A DNA stretch of 64,000 nt from NCBI RefSeq assembly GCF_000146065.2, contig NC_020449.1, forward strand, positions 124,001-188,000. The letters are read 5' to 3'. Made by a program: the position numbers and the translations under genes. Of the stretch, positions 46,033 through 55,708 are shown piece by piece. Each line of letters starts with the position of its first letter. Positions within the stretch are counted from its first letter, which is position 1. A model generated the notes under the pieces. The model saw only the letters and a program-made list of their open reading frames with translations. It was not told the origin of the DNA and searched no databases. The stretch is from Candidatus Cloacimonas acidaminovorans str. Evry (GTDB lineage: Bacteria > Cloacimonadota > Cloacimonadia > Cloacimonadales > Cloacimonadaceae).

Positions 46033-47406
46033 TTATTTTCCGATACAGAATTCGCTGAAGATTTTATCCAAGAGGTCGTCGGTGGTGATAACTCCTAAAA
46101 TTTCTTCCAAGGCATTGCTGGCGGAAATAAGTTCAAAAGCGATGAATTCGTAGCCCTGATTTTCTTTTAGGCATTGTTTTGCCCGATGCAAGGATTGCAA
46201 GCATTTAGATAGAGCAACTAAATGTCTGTTATTAATGATAATTGGTTTATTGGGCAATTCAGTGTTCAGCATTAAACGCTTGGAAATTGCATCGGTAAGG
46301 TCTTTCAAGCCATTTTCCGTTATTACACTGCAATATATCCCGGGGAAGATTTGAGGTGTATTTTCTTGCATCAAGTCAGCCTTGCTGAAAACAACAAGGG
46401 TTTTGGAATGAAGATCAGGAGGAATAGAAGAGGGAGAAAGTAAATCGGAAAATTGTAGATTTGGATTAGTTACGGTAGTTGCTTCCACCAGATAAAGAAT
46501 AAGGTCTGATTCCTGCATCAATTCATAGCTTTTAGTTATTCCTTCTTTTTCAATGTCATCAGGAAATTCTCTTAGTCCAGCAGTATCATAAATAACTATG
46601 GGAAAGCCATTTAGGGATAAATATTCTTCCAGATAGTCCCTGGTAGTTCCCGGATGGGGAGTAACGATGGCTCTGTTTTGTTGCAATAAGGCATTAAAAA
46701 GTGAGGATTTACCAACATTTGGTGCACCTGTTAAACAAATCTTAATTCCTTCCCGCAAGCGTCTTCCCTGTTCACCTGTACTTTTCAATTCTTCGGCGGT
46801 TTTGATAATATCTAAAAGTTCCTGATACAGTGCATTGGAATCGGGTAAAGGTAAATCCTGATCGGCAAAATCAATTGCCAGCTCAAAACGGATACGCAGT
46901 TCCGTAATGCGGGCAAGCAATTCTTGTAAGTATTTGCTCAGAAAACCCTTAAGTTGCATAAGAGCTGCTTTTTCTGCTTGGTTTGCCTGGGCTTGAATAA
47001 GGTCATTAACTGCCTCTGCCTGGCTTAAATCCATTTTTCCGTTTAAGAAGGCACGTAAAGTAAATTCTCCCGGCTTTGCCAAACGACAGGAAAGAAGTAA
47101 GGTCTGAAGAATACGATTTACAAGATTGGGATTTCCGTGACAGGAGATTTCTATAACATCTTCACCTGTGTAACTATGTGGTTCTCTAAAAACGGAAATA
47201 AGAACTTCGTCTATCGGCTCACCGGTTTCTGCATAAAAGGTGCCCAAAATCAGATTATGCGAAGGTGAAGAAAGAAGTTTTTGGCTTTGGGAAAAGTGAT
47301 TGGCAACAAGCTCAATACAGCCCTTGCCACTTAAGCGGATTACTGCAATGGCAGAAAATCCAAGCGGAGTGACTGGAGCACAAATAACTTCGCTTATTTT
47401 ACTCAT
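46033..47406 (-). CDS. mnmE: tRNA modification GTPase MnmE
   Basis: With MnmG it makes the cmnm5/nm5 side chain on U34 of several tRNAs; cytoplasmic. The protein (457 aa) has the N-terminal folate-binding domain (about 1-120), a helical domain interrupted by a G domain with GAPNVGKS (about 225-232), 'GTTRDY', DTAG and SKAD, and the C-terminal C-I-G-K needed for modification. Length is normal. It overlaps dxs by 8 bases and is the last gene of the nine-gene run; the RM island starts 96 bases downstream. Confidence 0.97.
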   Translation of the reverse strand: MSKISEVICAPVTPLGFSAIAVIRLSGKGCIELVANHFSQSQKLLSSPSHNLILGTFYAETGEPIDEVLISVFREPHSYTGEDVIEISCHGNPNLVNRILQTLLLSCRLAKPGEFTLRAFLNGKMDLSQAEAVNDLIQAQANQAEKAALMQLKGFLSKYLQELLARITELRIRFELAIDFADQDLPLPDSNALYQELLDIIKTAEELKSTGEQGRRLREGIKICLTGAPNVGKSSLFNALLQQNRAIVTPHPGTTRDYLEEYLSLNGFPIVIYDTAGLREFPDDIEKEGITKSYELMQESDLILYLVEATTVTNPNLQFSDLLSPSSIPPDLHSKTLVVFSKADLMQENTPQIFPGIYCSVITENGLKDLTDAISKRLMLNTELPNKPIIINNRHLVALSKCLQSLHRAKQCLKENQGYEFIAFELISASNALEEILGVITTDDLLDKIFSEFCIGK

Positions 47407-49267
47407 TTAGTGTTTGAACAATTTGTTTATAAAGCTTATTAGGCGTAAAACCAATTTCATCAAGAAGTTCAGAATTTTTTCCTTGAGCAATAAAGTGATC
47501 GGGATAGCCAAAATTGATAATTTTAACCGGTTCAGTTGCAAGCAATTGAGCTATTCTTGCTCCCATCCCTCCAATAACGGCATTGTTTTCGAAAGTGAAG
47601 ATATAATTGCAGGTGGAAGCCAAAGACAAAAGGGTATTTTCATCCAGGGGTTTAACAGAAAGTAATTGTATCAGTTGAGCAGGAATTTTATCTTTAGCTA
47701 GTAAGTTATGCACTGCCTCAGCCGTAAAAAAAGCATCTCCGCAAGCGACTAAAGCAATTTTTCCTTTATTGGAGTGAATTATGGCAGGAAAGGGATTAAA
47801 ATTGGTTAAGGATTTATGAACAGAAGAATGAATTGCTGTTCCACGAGGATAACGAATAGCAACAGGACCTTCCTGATAACTTGCAGCCCAGAATAACATT
47901 GCAGAAAGTTCTTCAGCCGTAGAAGGGGTTAAAATAATCATATTCGGCACAAAATTCAAGTAGGAAAGATCAAAAGCACCATGATGTGTAGCTCCATCTT
48001 CACCTACAAGACCAGCTCTATCAATGCAAAAAACAACCGGTAATTTAGGTAAAGCAACATCGTGGATAATCTGGTCTAAAGCACGTTGCAGAAAAGTGGA
48101 ATAAATTGCCACAAAGGGTTTAAGTCCTTTAGTGGACATTCCTGCGGCAAGGGTTACGGAATGCTGTTCAGCAATTCCAACATCAAAAAAGCGATCGGGA
48201 TAGGTCTCTTCAAATTTGGTTAAACCGGTTCCGGCAGTCATAGCGGCTGTAATAGCGATTATTTTGGGGTCTTTTTGGGCTAAAGTGATTAAGGTTGAAC
48301 CCATCAATTCGCTCCAGGTTTGTTTTCCGTCACTGATTTGTTTACCGGTTTTGAGGTCAAAAGGACCTGTTCCATGAAATAATTCTGAATTCTTTTCCGC
48401 TGGAGGATAGCCCTTTCCCTTTTGGGTAACAATATGGATCAGAACAGGACCAACCATAAAGTTCTTTACTCTTTTGATAATTTTCAGGAGCTGCTCAATA
48501 TCATGACCATCTATAGGACCTACATATTTAAAGCCAAGGTCTTCAAAAATAATGTTGGGCACCAGGATATTCATCATTGATTCTTCCAGTTTCTGAGCTC
48601 CATAAATAAAACTGCGACGAATATTGGCTGGTAAAGTGTAACTGAAATCCCAAACCTGCTTTTTAAGGACATTATAGGATTTACTAGCAAGCATCCGAGC
48701 CATATATTTTTGTAATCCGCCTACATTTTTGGAGATGGACATTTCGTTATCATTCAGGATAACAATGAATTTATCCTTTTGCAGGTGACCCCCATGATTT
48801 AATGCTTCAAAACTCATTCCTCCGGTTAAAGCACCATCTCCAATAACAGCAATACAGTGACCCTGCTCATTGTTTAAATCCCTAGCACAGGCAATTCCTA
48901 AGGCGGCAGAAATGGAAGTGCTGCTATGACCTGTAGTAAAAGCATCGTAAGGACTTTCTTCACGATTGGTAAATCCGCTGAGACCTTTATACTGTCTTAA
49001 GGTATCAAATTGAGCATTGCGTCCGGTTAAAATTTTCCAGCTGTATGCTTGATGCCCTACATCCCAAACGATTCTATCTTTAAGCGGATCAAAAAGATGA
49101 AGCAAAGCAATTGTGAGGTCTACAGTTCCTAAACTGGGAGCTAAATGACCGCCAGTTTTGGAGACAACTTCTACAATGCGAGAGCGAACTTCTTTAGCCA
49201 GGATTTTCAATTCGCTAACGGTTAGAGCTTGTATTTGTTTCGGCTCGGTTATTTGTTCCAAAATCAT
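47399..49267 (-). CDS. dxs: 1-deoxy-D-xylulose-5-phosphate synthase
   Basis: TPP enzyme joining pyruvate and glyceraldehyde 3-phosphate for the MEP isoprenoid pathway (also feeds thiamine and PLP synthesis). The protein (622 aa) shows 'VDLTIALLHLF', 'DVGHQAYSWKILTGR', the TPP motif 'IGDGALTGGMSFEALNH' ending in 'NDNEMSIS', the catalytic-domain Glu in 'DVGIAEQHSVTLAAGMS', and the C-terminal transketolase domain. Normal length. Its start lies 19 bases after the VWA gene, and its end overlaps mnmE. Confidence 0.97.
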   Translation of the reverse strand: MILEQITEPKQIQALTVSELKILAKEVRSRIVEVVSKTGGHLAPSLGTVDLTIALLHLFDPLKDRIVWDVGHQAYSWKILTGRNAQFDTLRQYKGLSGFTNREESPYDAFTTGHSSTSISAALGIACARDLNNEQGHCIAVIGDGALTGGMSFEALNHGGHLQKDKFIVILNDNEMSISKNVGGLQKYMARMLASKSYNVLKKQVWDFSYTLPANIRRSFIYGAQKLEESMMNILVPNIIFEDLGFKYVGPIDGHDIEQLLKIIKRVKNFMVGPVLIHIVTQKGKGYPPAEKNSELFHGTGPFDLKTGKQISDGKQTWSELMGSTLITLAQKDPKIIAITAAMTAGTGLTKFEETYPDRFFDVGIAEQHSVTLAAGMSTKGLKPFVAIYSTFLQRALDQIIHDVALPKLPVVFCIDRAGLVGEDGATHHGAFDLSYLNFVPNMIILTPSTAEELSAMLFWAASYQEGPVAIRYPRGTAIHSSVHKSLTNFNPFPAIIHSNKGKIALVACGDAFFTAEAVHNLLAKDKIPAQLIQLLSVKPLDENTLLSLASTCNYIFTFENNAVIGGMGARIAQLLATEPVKIINFGYPDHFIAQGKNSELLDEIGFTPNKLYKQIVQTLNE

Positions 49268-49286
49268 TTTTTCTCCTTGCCGCCTG

Positions 49287-51203
49287 CTATTTTGCCCTTG
49301 CCTCCTCTGTTTTTACAATAATAATTTCCACAATCATTAAAGCGAAAGCGATGGCAAGCAAAATTTTCCAGAGGTCGTGACCCAAGCGGGAAAAGAAAAG
49401 TTTATCTTCCCATTTTTCTCCTAAGTTTTTTACACCTTTGGGGAAATTAGTTCTGGCTTCGGAATCGCTGTAGTCAATATTTATTGCCATAGCATAACTG
49501 CGAGGAGCATCAGGTTCAAAAATATAAATTCCGGGTTCGGTAGCTAAATAACGGCGGCTGGTGATAATTTCACCTGTGGGGAGTTTCAATCTGTTAAAAG
49601 TAAGAATCTGACCAATTTTAGCATTTGTTTCCGGAATTTCAGAACCGGCAATATAATCTAAGGTGCGGAAAGCAAGAACGGGAAAAGCCGGGTCTATAAA
49701 AAAAGGATTATTGTCCGCAGAAATATTCCAGAGCCAGAGTGACTGCTTGCCGTTGATTACAGCTAAAGGAAAGTTTTGAGCAGAAATGAGAACTCCGGCA
49801 CTTTTATTTAATGCCTGCCAGTAGTCAGCCAGAATAGGATTTTTAAGGGGTTTTCCGGAAACGAGGGAACTGATATAGTGATGGGCATTAATGTTATCAA
49901 TAGTAATTGACTTTTGGGTGCGGTCTTTTATTTCTAATCCAAAAGTGTTGTTAAGATAGGACTTCAGGTCGGCAGGAAGGTTATTTCCCAGGCAGAAAAG
50001 AATACCTGATTTACGGTTTTGTAAAGTAGTAAAAATTTCAAGTAAACGAGAAGTTAAAGGACCACAATTGTATACAATAAAGAGTTGAAATTTATCCAGG
50101 TCACTTAATGAGAGGGCATCAGGAGAAATTACTTGAGGAGTAGAAGAGTTATAAACCCTTAAAACGGTAGCCAGAATAGGAGGTAAATTGCTGCTTTGAG
50201 AGATAACTGCAACCCGGGGTTTACTGTAAAAGGGAAAAGCGAAATAGCAACGGTTATCCATTATCTGGCGTTCATCATTAACTTCAATATATCCACTTTG
50301 CCAGCCATCGGAACGAAGTTCAACAGGAATAGTTTCGGTGATAGTGCTTTGGGAAGGGATAGAGATAAATTTTTCGGCAAGTTTTATATCGTTTACCACT
50401 GCCTTAAGGAGAACATCTTGGCGTTCGGTGCTGCCATAATTGGCAACGGTGAACTGAATTAATTGCTGATTGTGTTTTTCCACCAGCTGGGGTAAAGCAT
50501 TGGCAGAAATAACTGCCAAGTTTTCATATTCAGATGTTTCAGGTAAGGGAATAAGAGCAATAGGAATATTGGTTTTCAGTTCTGCAGGAGGAATTCTTAA
50601 ATCGCTGATAAGATATATTTCCCGATTGGGCATTTGACTTTCGGCAAGTTTGGTTTCTGCCAAGGCAAGCATTTCTTCCAAAGAGAGAGGGTGGAAAGTG
50701 ATTTTTAATTGGTCAATCAGCGTTTCAGGTAAGGAACTGGCATAAATTTGACTGTGCAAAAGGTTCCAGTTTTCATCGGAACTGACAGGAATGAGGCGAT
50801 CATCGGGATTGGCTTTGGAGTTTATTTTTTTCAGAGCATCTTTGGCATATTGGAGGGAACTTTTTCCTCTTTCAGCATAGTCCATACTGTAAGAAGTATC
50901 AATTAAAATGGCAATTGCCGTAGGAGGATGTTTTCCGGAAGGTTTTAGTTTCGGGGAAGAGAGCATTGGACGAGAAACAGCTAAAACAACCAGTAGGATA
51001 ATCAGCATCCTGATAATCAGCAAGAGTATGTTTTTCAGCTTGCTGCGACTTTTCTCCTGTTCTTTGCTCAGCTTGATGAAACGTAAAGTAGGGAAAATAA
51101 TTTTTTGGGGCTTTTTTTTTGCCAACAGCCAAATCAGCAGAGGCAGAATGGTTGCTATGGCAAAAAAGAGGAGAGAAGCATTTAGGAAAGAAAGCTGAAA
51201 CAA
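49287..51203 (-). CDS. BatA-type membrane protein with VWA domain
   Basis: A 638-aa protein. The N-terminus is the BatA 'aerotolerance' module with two membrane helices (about 8-26 and 58-78) and 'IIFPTLRFIKLSKEQEK'. A von Willebrand A domain follows (about 93-260) with an intact MIDAS start 'IDTSYSMD' (DxSxS). A beta-rich periplasmic stretch and a GATase-like segment lie between, and a final membrane helix is at about 612-632. In FCB bacteria such proteins occur in Bat operons (envelope stress, oxygen tolerance); the other Bat genes are not seen here. It abuts the PorV-like gene. Confidence 0.85.
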   Translation of the reverse strand: MFQLSFLNASLLFFAIATILPLLIWLLAKKKPQKIIFPTLRFIKLSKEQEKSRSKLKNILLLIIRMLIILLVVLAVSRPMLSSPKLKPSGKHPPTAIAILIDTSYSMDYAERGKSSLQYAKDALKKINSKANPDDRLIPVSSDENWNLLHSQIYASSLPETLIDQLKITFHPLSLEEMLALAETKLAESQMPNREIYLISDLRIPPAELKTNIPIALIPLPETSEYENLAVISANALPQLVEKHNQQLIQFTVANYGSTERQDVLLKAVVNDIKLAEKFISIPSQSTITETIPVELRSDGWQSGYIEVNDERQIMDNRCYFAFPFYSKPRVAVISQSSNLPPILATVLRVYNSSTPQVISPDALSLSDLDKFQLFIVYNCGPLTSRLLEIFTTLQNRKSGILFCLGNNLPADLKSYLNNTFGLEIKDRTQKSITIDNINAHHYISSLVSGKPLKNPILADYWQALNKSAGVLISAQNFPLAVINGKQSLWLWNISADNNPFFIDPAFPVLAFRTLDYIAGSEIPETNAKIGQILTFNRLKLPTGEIITSRRYLATEPGIYIFEPDAPRSYAMAINIDYSDSEARTNFPKGVKNLGEKWEDKLFFSRLGHDLWKILLAIAFALMIVEIIIVKTEEARAK

Positions 51204-52271
51204 TTATATCCCCGCACTTAAAGAAAAAAGATAGTCGCTATCGGAGAGCTTCATTCCTGTGTTATTCAGTGAGAAATCAAAGCGGAAGTTTTTGTAATAA
51301 TAGCCGCCACCAAGAGTAAAGTTAATATTATCCGTTCCGTAAAAATCGTGACTGTAAAGGCCAACTCTGAGGTCAAGGGAATTACGGTTTTGGGTAGTAG
51401 AGTAATTGCTTTTGCCCAAATTAAAGGTGTAGCTGTAGCCCAAATGAAAAGTGGTTTCTGGTTCTTGAGCAATTTTGCCTTGTACACCGGCAAAATAATG
51501 GCTGTTTGTGCCTTCAAAACCAAGTCCCAAAGCGGCTCTTCTTTTAAGGGTTACGGAATCATAATTTTCCCACCAGAGCATAGACAGGAGGTCATAAAAG
51601 GAAGCGGAATAAACAATATTACCCATTTTGTAAGTGAAACCGAGGTCTCCGGAAACACCTTTAGCTTTATCATCAATAAAGCCATCGCGGATTAGGTTGT
51701 AACCCTCTTTATGTTCTTTCAAGTAAACGAGGCGTCCTGAAAGGTATTTAAGGTTAATTCCGGCAGCAAATTTGGGATAATTTTCGTCTCTGCCACCCCA
51801 AGAAATTTGGACTTTATCCATTTTATAATCGTAATATTCACTGTTCATTCCGTTGTTTGTGAACTGACTGATATGGACAGCAGAAACGGGTTGATAACTG
51901 AAAGAGACAGGACCGGTATTGAGCACGAAGTATTTGAACTGCTTATCTTTCAGGGTATTGCTTAGGCTAAGAGCTTCATAGAATTCAAGGTCTTCCTGAG
52001 TGCTTAAAAGGAAGGAAAGAGAAAGCGAGCCAAGTTTGTTATCTGCCATTAAAGCAGGATTGCCATAGGCGCAGAAAGGGTCTTCAGGATTGGTTAAATT
52101 TAAGGCACCTGTTCCCATAGCAATAGGGGAGACATTATTGGCAGGGAGGGTGTAATCGTAAGAAGTTATAGGTAAAGGGATTACCTGTTGAGCAAGTAAG
52201 AGCCAAGCGGGAGAGATAAGTAAGATGATATAAATGAGTGACTTAGGCATTAGAAATTTTATTTTGGACAT
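51204..52271 (-). CDS. PorV/PorQ-like outer-membrane barrel
   Basis: A 355-aa exported beta-barrel protein. After a signal peptide ('IYIILLISPAWLLLAQQ') there is the typical start of PorV/PorQ/UPF0164 proteins: 'NNVSPIAMGTGALNLTNPED' and 'AYGNPALMAD', then alternating strands rich in Tyr/Phe/Gly ('GISFxY'-like) to the end (final Ile). PorV carries type IX substrates to the attachment complex; a member with this pattern would suit the sorting-domain proteins in the window, including the C25 peptidase in the same run. The assignment within the family is uncertain. It shares one base with the PAP2 gene stop. Confidence 0.7.
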   Translation of the reverse strand: MSKIKFLMPKSLIYIILLISPAWLLLAQQVIPLPITSYDYTLPANNVSPIAMGTGALNLTNPEDPFCAYGNPALMADNKLGSLSLSFLLSTQEDLEFYEALSLSNTLKDKQFKYFVLNTGPVSFSYQPVSAVHISQFTNNGMNSEYYDYKMDKVQISWGGRDENYPKFAAGINLKYLSGRLVYLKEHKEGYNLIRDGFIDDKAKGVSGDLGFTYKMGNIVYSASFYDLLSMLWWENYDSVTLKRRAALGLGFEGTNSHYFAGVQGKIAQEPETTFHLGYSYTFNLGKSNYSTTQNRNSLDLRVGLYSHDFYGTDNINFTLGGGYYYKNFRFDFSLNNTGMKLSDSDYLFSLSAGI

Positions 52272-53206
52272 CAGTTGAACCCTTTTTCTCCAAGATAATA
52301 ATAAGTCCAGTTAGCTAAATAGTAACCGGCAATACCTGTTAAGATACCAAAAACGGCATCAATGAACCAGTGATAGTGACAATAAACGGTAGCAAGAGAA
52401 AGGAAAAAGGTAATGACAGTGCAAATATAGCCAAGCGGACGGATATATTTTAGGGCGGAAATAGTTAGAACAATGGCAATGGCAATATGACTGCTGGGGA
52501 AAGCACCTCCCAAATGATTGGAAGTGCGATAGATAAAGACCATAATATGAGTGAAGGGACCACCCCGATAGGTTTTGGTTAAAGCCATAGCTTCAGGAAG
52601 AAAACGTCCACCGATAACAGGCAGAACAGAATAGATGGTATAACAACAATAGAAGACAAAGGTGAGATTGAAGATTACTTCCCTGAAAGCATCTTTTTGA
52701 GTGAAATAGAGATAGATGGGAATTCCAGCAATCATAGGATAATAGCAAAAATAGGCAAAATGAAAAAGTTCCTGAATTGCCCAATGGGAATAGAGTTTTC
52801 CCCAAACAAGAGAAGGCAGGTAACCAAAGATAAATTGATCAATTCCCATAAAAAAGGGATCGAGCCAATCCCGAAAAATAATACGATTGAAAGCATGACC
52901 GGAAGTGTAAAAATAACCGAAAAGGAGAACAGGATAGAGACCTCTGAAAAAACTGAGAATTTGATAGCGCTTGGAAGGATTTTGAGGATCGTAAGACCAT
53001 CCGGGTTGTTTTTGGAGCCAGGCAAGAAAAAGAACTCCTACAAAAATAGCAAGATAAACAGGGATATGTTTTATAACTTCAGGAGAGCGAGTGATACCAA
53101 AACACATATACAGAAGTATCCATCCGCAAAAGATAAGGGTAATAAGATCAATGGCAGAGAGGAAGAAAGATGTTTTTCTATTTGCCGTTATAGAGCTATC
53201 CGTCAT
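52271..53206 (-). CDS. PAP2-family membrane phosphatase
   Basis: A 311-aa protein with about six hydrophobic helices. The PAP2 motifs are 'GAFPSSHIAIAIV' (PSxH) and 'YCHYHWFIDAVFGI' (the HxxxD end). The first motif (KxxxxxxRP) is degenerate, as in the PAP2_3/inositol-phosphorylceramide-synthase-like branch. Such enzymes act on lipid phosphates: undecaprenyl-PP, phosphatidate or lipid A. Position next to plsY-like and dxs genes would fit either lipid or isoprenoid phosphate turnover; the substrate is not known. Confidence 0.85.
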   Translation of the reverse strand: MTDSSITANRKTSFFLSAIDLITLIFCGWILLYMCFGITRSPEVIKHIPVYLAIFVGVLFLAWLQKQPGWSYDPQNPSKRYQILSFFRGLYPVLLFGYFYTSGHAFNRIIFRDWLDPFFMGIDQFIFGYLPSLVWGKLYSHWAIQELFHFAYFCYYPMIAGIPIYLYFTQKDAFREVIFNLTFVFYCCYTIYSVLPVIGGRFLPEAMALTKTYRGGPFTHIMVFIYRTSNHLGGAFPSSHIAIAIVLTISALKYIRPLGYICTVITFFLSLATVYCHYHWFIDAVFGILTGIAGYYLANWTYYYLGEKGFN

Positions 53207-53216
53207 TCAGAACCCG

Positions 53217-54344
53217 CTATTTCCTATTAGTAATGGCTTTATCGTAAAGGCGGTAGGTTTTATAAATTTTGGCACCGAGTTTTTCAGCGGCATTAATCAT
53301 GGGGATATTGTTTTCCAGAATCCAGGAAAATTCGCTGCGGTAATAGCCCTTGGGGAGTCCATTTTTAAAAGTATGATAATAGAGCAAAGTATCAATTCCC
53401 TTACCTTGAAATTCCTTAATAATACCCATAGTGATAACGCGGACGGAGGTTATATGTTTTTTAGTTTGGAGAGCTTTGATAATTGTAATAGGATTTACTT
53501 TACCCTGCATAACTTTTAAGACCTCATTGTAATTGGGTAAAGTTAAACTGAAACCGGCAAGCTGGCCATCAACTTCAGCAATAAAAACCATATCTGGATC
53601 GGCAATAGGGAGTAATTCAGCAACGATGTGATCAAATTCAGCTTTTGTCATAGGAACATTGCCCCAGTTATATTGCCAGGCACGGGTATAAATTTCAAAG
53701 ACGGTTTCAATATCTTTTTTGCGTTGTTTTTTATCGTAGGACAGGGAATGGATTTGGACATTAGTGCGTTTGGCAATTATTTCTGCCATTTTGGCAACGC
53801 GTTCGGGAATGGAATGATATTCACTAATAAAGGCATAGAGGTCCATTGTTTTGGTTAAGCCGTAGTTTTCGTAAAGTTTTGGGTAATAAGGAAAGTTATA
53901 GGGCATCATAATCATCGGGGGGAAATCAAAGCCATTGATTAATAATCCGCAATCCTGATTGACACTGAAATTCATAGGACCGCGGAGAGAAGTAAAATTA
54001 CGATAGCGATTCCACTCAAAAGCGGCGTCAAAAAGGGCATTGGCAACTTCCTGATTATCAATACACTCAAAGAAGCCAAAGAAACCGATATTTTCGTTAT
54101 GTTCTTTGTTATGCTGAGTATTGGAATGAGCAGAAATTCTTCCTACGGGTTCTCCATCTTTAAGAGCAAGAAAAAGTTTAACTTCGGAATGGTAATAATA
54201 GGGATTTTTCTTGGGGTTAAAGAACTTTTTCTGGTCACCAATTAAAGGAGGAACCCAGTTGGGTTCATTTTTGTATAACTTAAAAGGAAGGAGAATGAAG
54301 TCCTTCAGCTGTTTTTTGTTATCTACAGGAATTACATTGATCAT
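53217..54344 (-). CDS. GNAT-like protein (YghO type)
   Basis: A 375-aa protein of the long GNAT-like family represented by E. coli YghO. Conserved parts: 'NEPNWVPPLIGDQKKFFNPK', 'GRISAHSNTQHN', 'FGFFECIDN', 'SLRGPMNFSVNQDCGLLI' and a late acetyl-CoA-binding-like 'MGIIKEFQGKGIDTLLYY' (Q/RxxGxG/A). The family's substrate is unknown; the position between plsY-like and PAP2 genes hints at a lipid-related acyl transfer. Ten bases separate it from the PAP2 gene. Confidence 0.75.
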   Translation of the reverse strand: MINVIPVDNKKQLKDFILLPFKLYKNEPNWVPPLIGDQKKFFNPKKNPYYYHSEVKLFLALKDGEPVGRISAHSNTQHNKEHNENIGFFGFFECIDNQEVANALFDAAFEWNRYRNFTSLRGPMNFSVNQDCGLLINGFDFPPMIMMPYNFPYYPKLYENYGLTKTMDLYAFISEYHSIPERVAKMAEIIAKRTNVQIHSLSYDKKQRKKDIETVFEIYTRAWQYNWGNVPMTKAEFDHIVAELLPIADPDMVFIAEVDGQLAGFSLTLPNYNEVLKVMQGKVNPITIIKALQTKKHITSVRVITMGIIKEFQGKGIDTLLYYHTFKNGLPKGYYRSEFSWILENNIPMINAAEKLGAKIYKTYRLYDKAITNRK

Positions 54345-54365
54345 TGCCTTACCTCATTAGGGGAT

Positions 54366-55010
54366 TTAGAATTCTCCCAGTTTTTTAGAAACGATGATAT
54401 TTAAAATACCCATCATTATGGCGTTGCCAAGTAAAAGAGTAATAAAATAGGGAGGGGAAGATTTATGGTAGTGAAACAAGGTGTAAAAAATAATATATAA
54501 AATAACCGGTAAAATCACAATGAGATATTGAGCAAACCTTATTTGCTTAAAGCGGAGAACAATAAGCCAGGCAATAACAGCAGAAATAAGAGTTGGAAGA
54601 AAAGCAATGTAAGCAAGTATACCCATATAAGTAAAAATTCCGCGTCCACCCCGAAAACGGTGAGTAAAAGGCAAGCAGTGTCCAATAAGCATACTGAGCC
54701 CATAAATCAACATAAGGTTTTCCGAATAGAGAATAGTGAAATCGGGATAGTTAATAACTTTGATATCAATAAAACCCAGGAGAAATTCCACAACCAGCAA
54801 AAACAGATATGCTTTAGCTACATCAATGGCTCCTACTAAAGTTCCCAGGGGTTTGCTGATATTGGTGTAAATATTTTCAGTATCGGCAAGACCGGTTCCA
54901 ATTTTATAAACATTGAGAGAACGGAAACTTTTGGCAACGATGCGAGCAGTGGAAAAACAGCCGTAAAGATAGGCGATGATAATAATAAGAATAACAAAAA
55001 GGTAGATCAT
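54366..55010 (-). CDS. plsY: PlsY-like glycerol-3-phosphate acyltransferase, divergent
   Basis: A 214-aa membrane protein with five or six helices and the PlsY layout. Motif 2 is recognisable, 'GHCLPFTHRFRGGRGIFTYM' (compare GHxFPxFxxFKGGKGxAT). Motif 1, usually SGNxGATN, is altered to 'IGTGLADTENIY', and the third motif is weak. PlsY uses acyl-phosphate to acylate glycerol 3-phosphate, the first step of phospholipid synthesis. The divergence suggests a paralogue with changed substrate rather than the housekeeping enzyme. Its ATG overlaps the yggS-like stop by 4 bases. Confidence 0.75.
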   Translation of the reverse strand: MIYLFVILIIIIAYLYGCFSTARIVAKSFRSLNVYKIGTGLADTENIYTNISKPLGTLVGAIDVAKAYLFLLVVEFLLGFIDIKVINYPDFTILYSENLMLIYGLSMLIGHCLPFTHRFRGGRGIFTYMGILAYIAFLPTLISAVIAWLIVLRFKQIRFAQYLIVILPVILYIIFYTLFHYHKSSPPYFITLLLGNAIMMGILNIIVSKKLGEF

Positions 55011-55708
55011 TCATTAACTCCATAGCTACGCTCTCCAAAAATGGCAGTGCCAATGCGTAACATATTGGAACCTTCTTCCAATGCTTGAACATAGTCGTTA
55101 CTCATACCCATAGAGAGATATTGCATATCTACATTAGGGATGGCAAGAGCTTTTATTTCTTCAAACAGGGATTTCATTCGGGCAAAAAGAGGTCTGCTGA
55201 CTTCCGGTTCTGCGAGCATACCGATAGTCATCAGTCCTTTAATATGCAAGTTAGAATAGGTTGAGATTTGGCAAATTGCGTTTTTAGCTTCTGCCAAGGA
55301 AAAGCCGCTTTTGGAGAATTCTTGGCTGCTATTGATTTGAATAAGGATATCCTGGGTGCGATTAGTTCTACCTAAAGCCAGATGGAGTTTTTTTGCCAGT
55401 TCCAGAGAATGAACCGATTGAATTAAAAAGGGTTTAAGTTCCAGAACCTGATTTATTTTGTTGCTTTGGAGATGACCGATAAAGTGAAAACCTTTGTAAG
55501 GAACCTTAAGAAAGGGAATTTTCCTTCGTGCTTCCTGCACCCTGTTTTCGCCGATATGTTCAATTCCAGATTGCAAAGCGGTTTCAATTATTTCTACAGG
55601 ATGAGTTTTGGTAACGGCAACCAAAGTGATTTCATCTTTACGATTCAAACGGGACAAAATATCCGCAATGTTATCCTGCAGGTGTTTAATGTTTTCGGCA
55701 ATATTCAT
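55007..55708 (-). CDS. yggS: YggS/PROSC-type PLP homeostasis protein
   Basis: A 233-aa single-domain alanine-racemase-like barrel that binds PLP without known catalysis and balances the cell's PLP and amino-acid pools. The PLP Lys is in 'LVAVTKTHP'; 'IGENRVQEARRK', 'FHFIGHLQSNKI' and 'LSMGMSNDYVQALEEGSNML' (in part; compare LSMGMSxDxxxAIxxGxTxVRIG) are the family signatures. It overlaps its neighbours by 4 bases on each side. Confidence 0.94.
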   Translation of the reverse strand: MNIAENIKHLQDNIADILSRLNRKDEITLVAVTKTHPVEIIETALQSGIEHIGENRVQEARRKIPFLKVPYKGFHFIGHLQSNKINQVLELKPFLIQSVHSLELAKKLHLALGRTNRTQDILIQINSSQEFSKSGFSLAEAKNAICQISTYSNLHIKGLMTIGMLAEPEVSRPLFARMKSLFEEIKALAIPNVDMQYLSMGMSNDYVQALEEGSNMLRIGTAIFGERSYGVNE

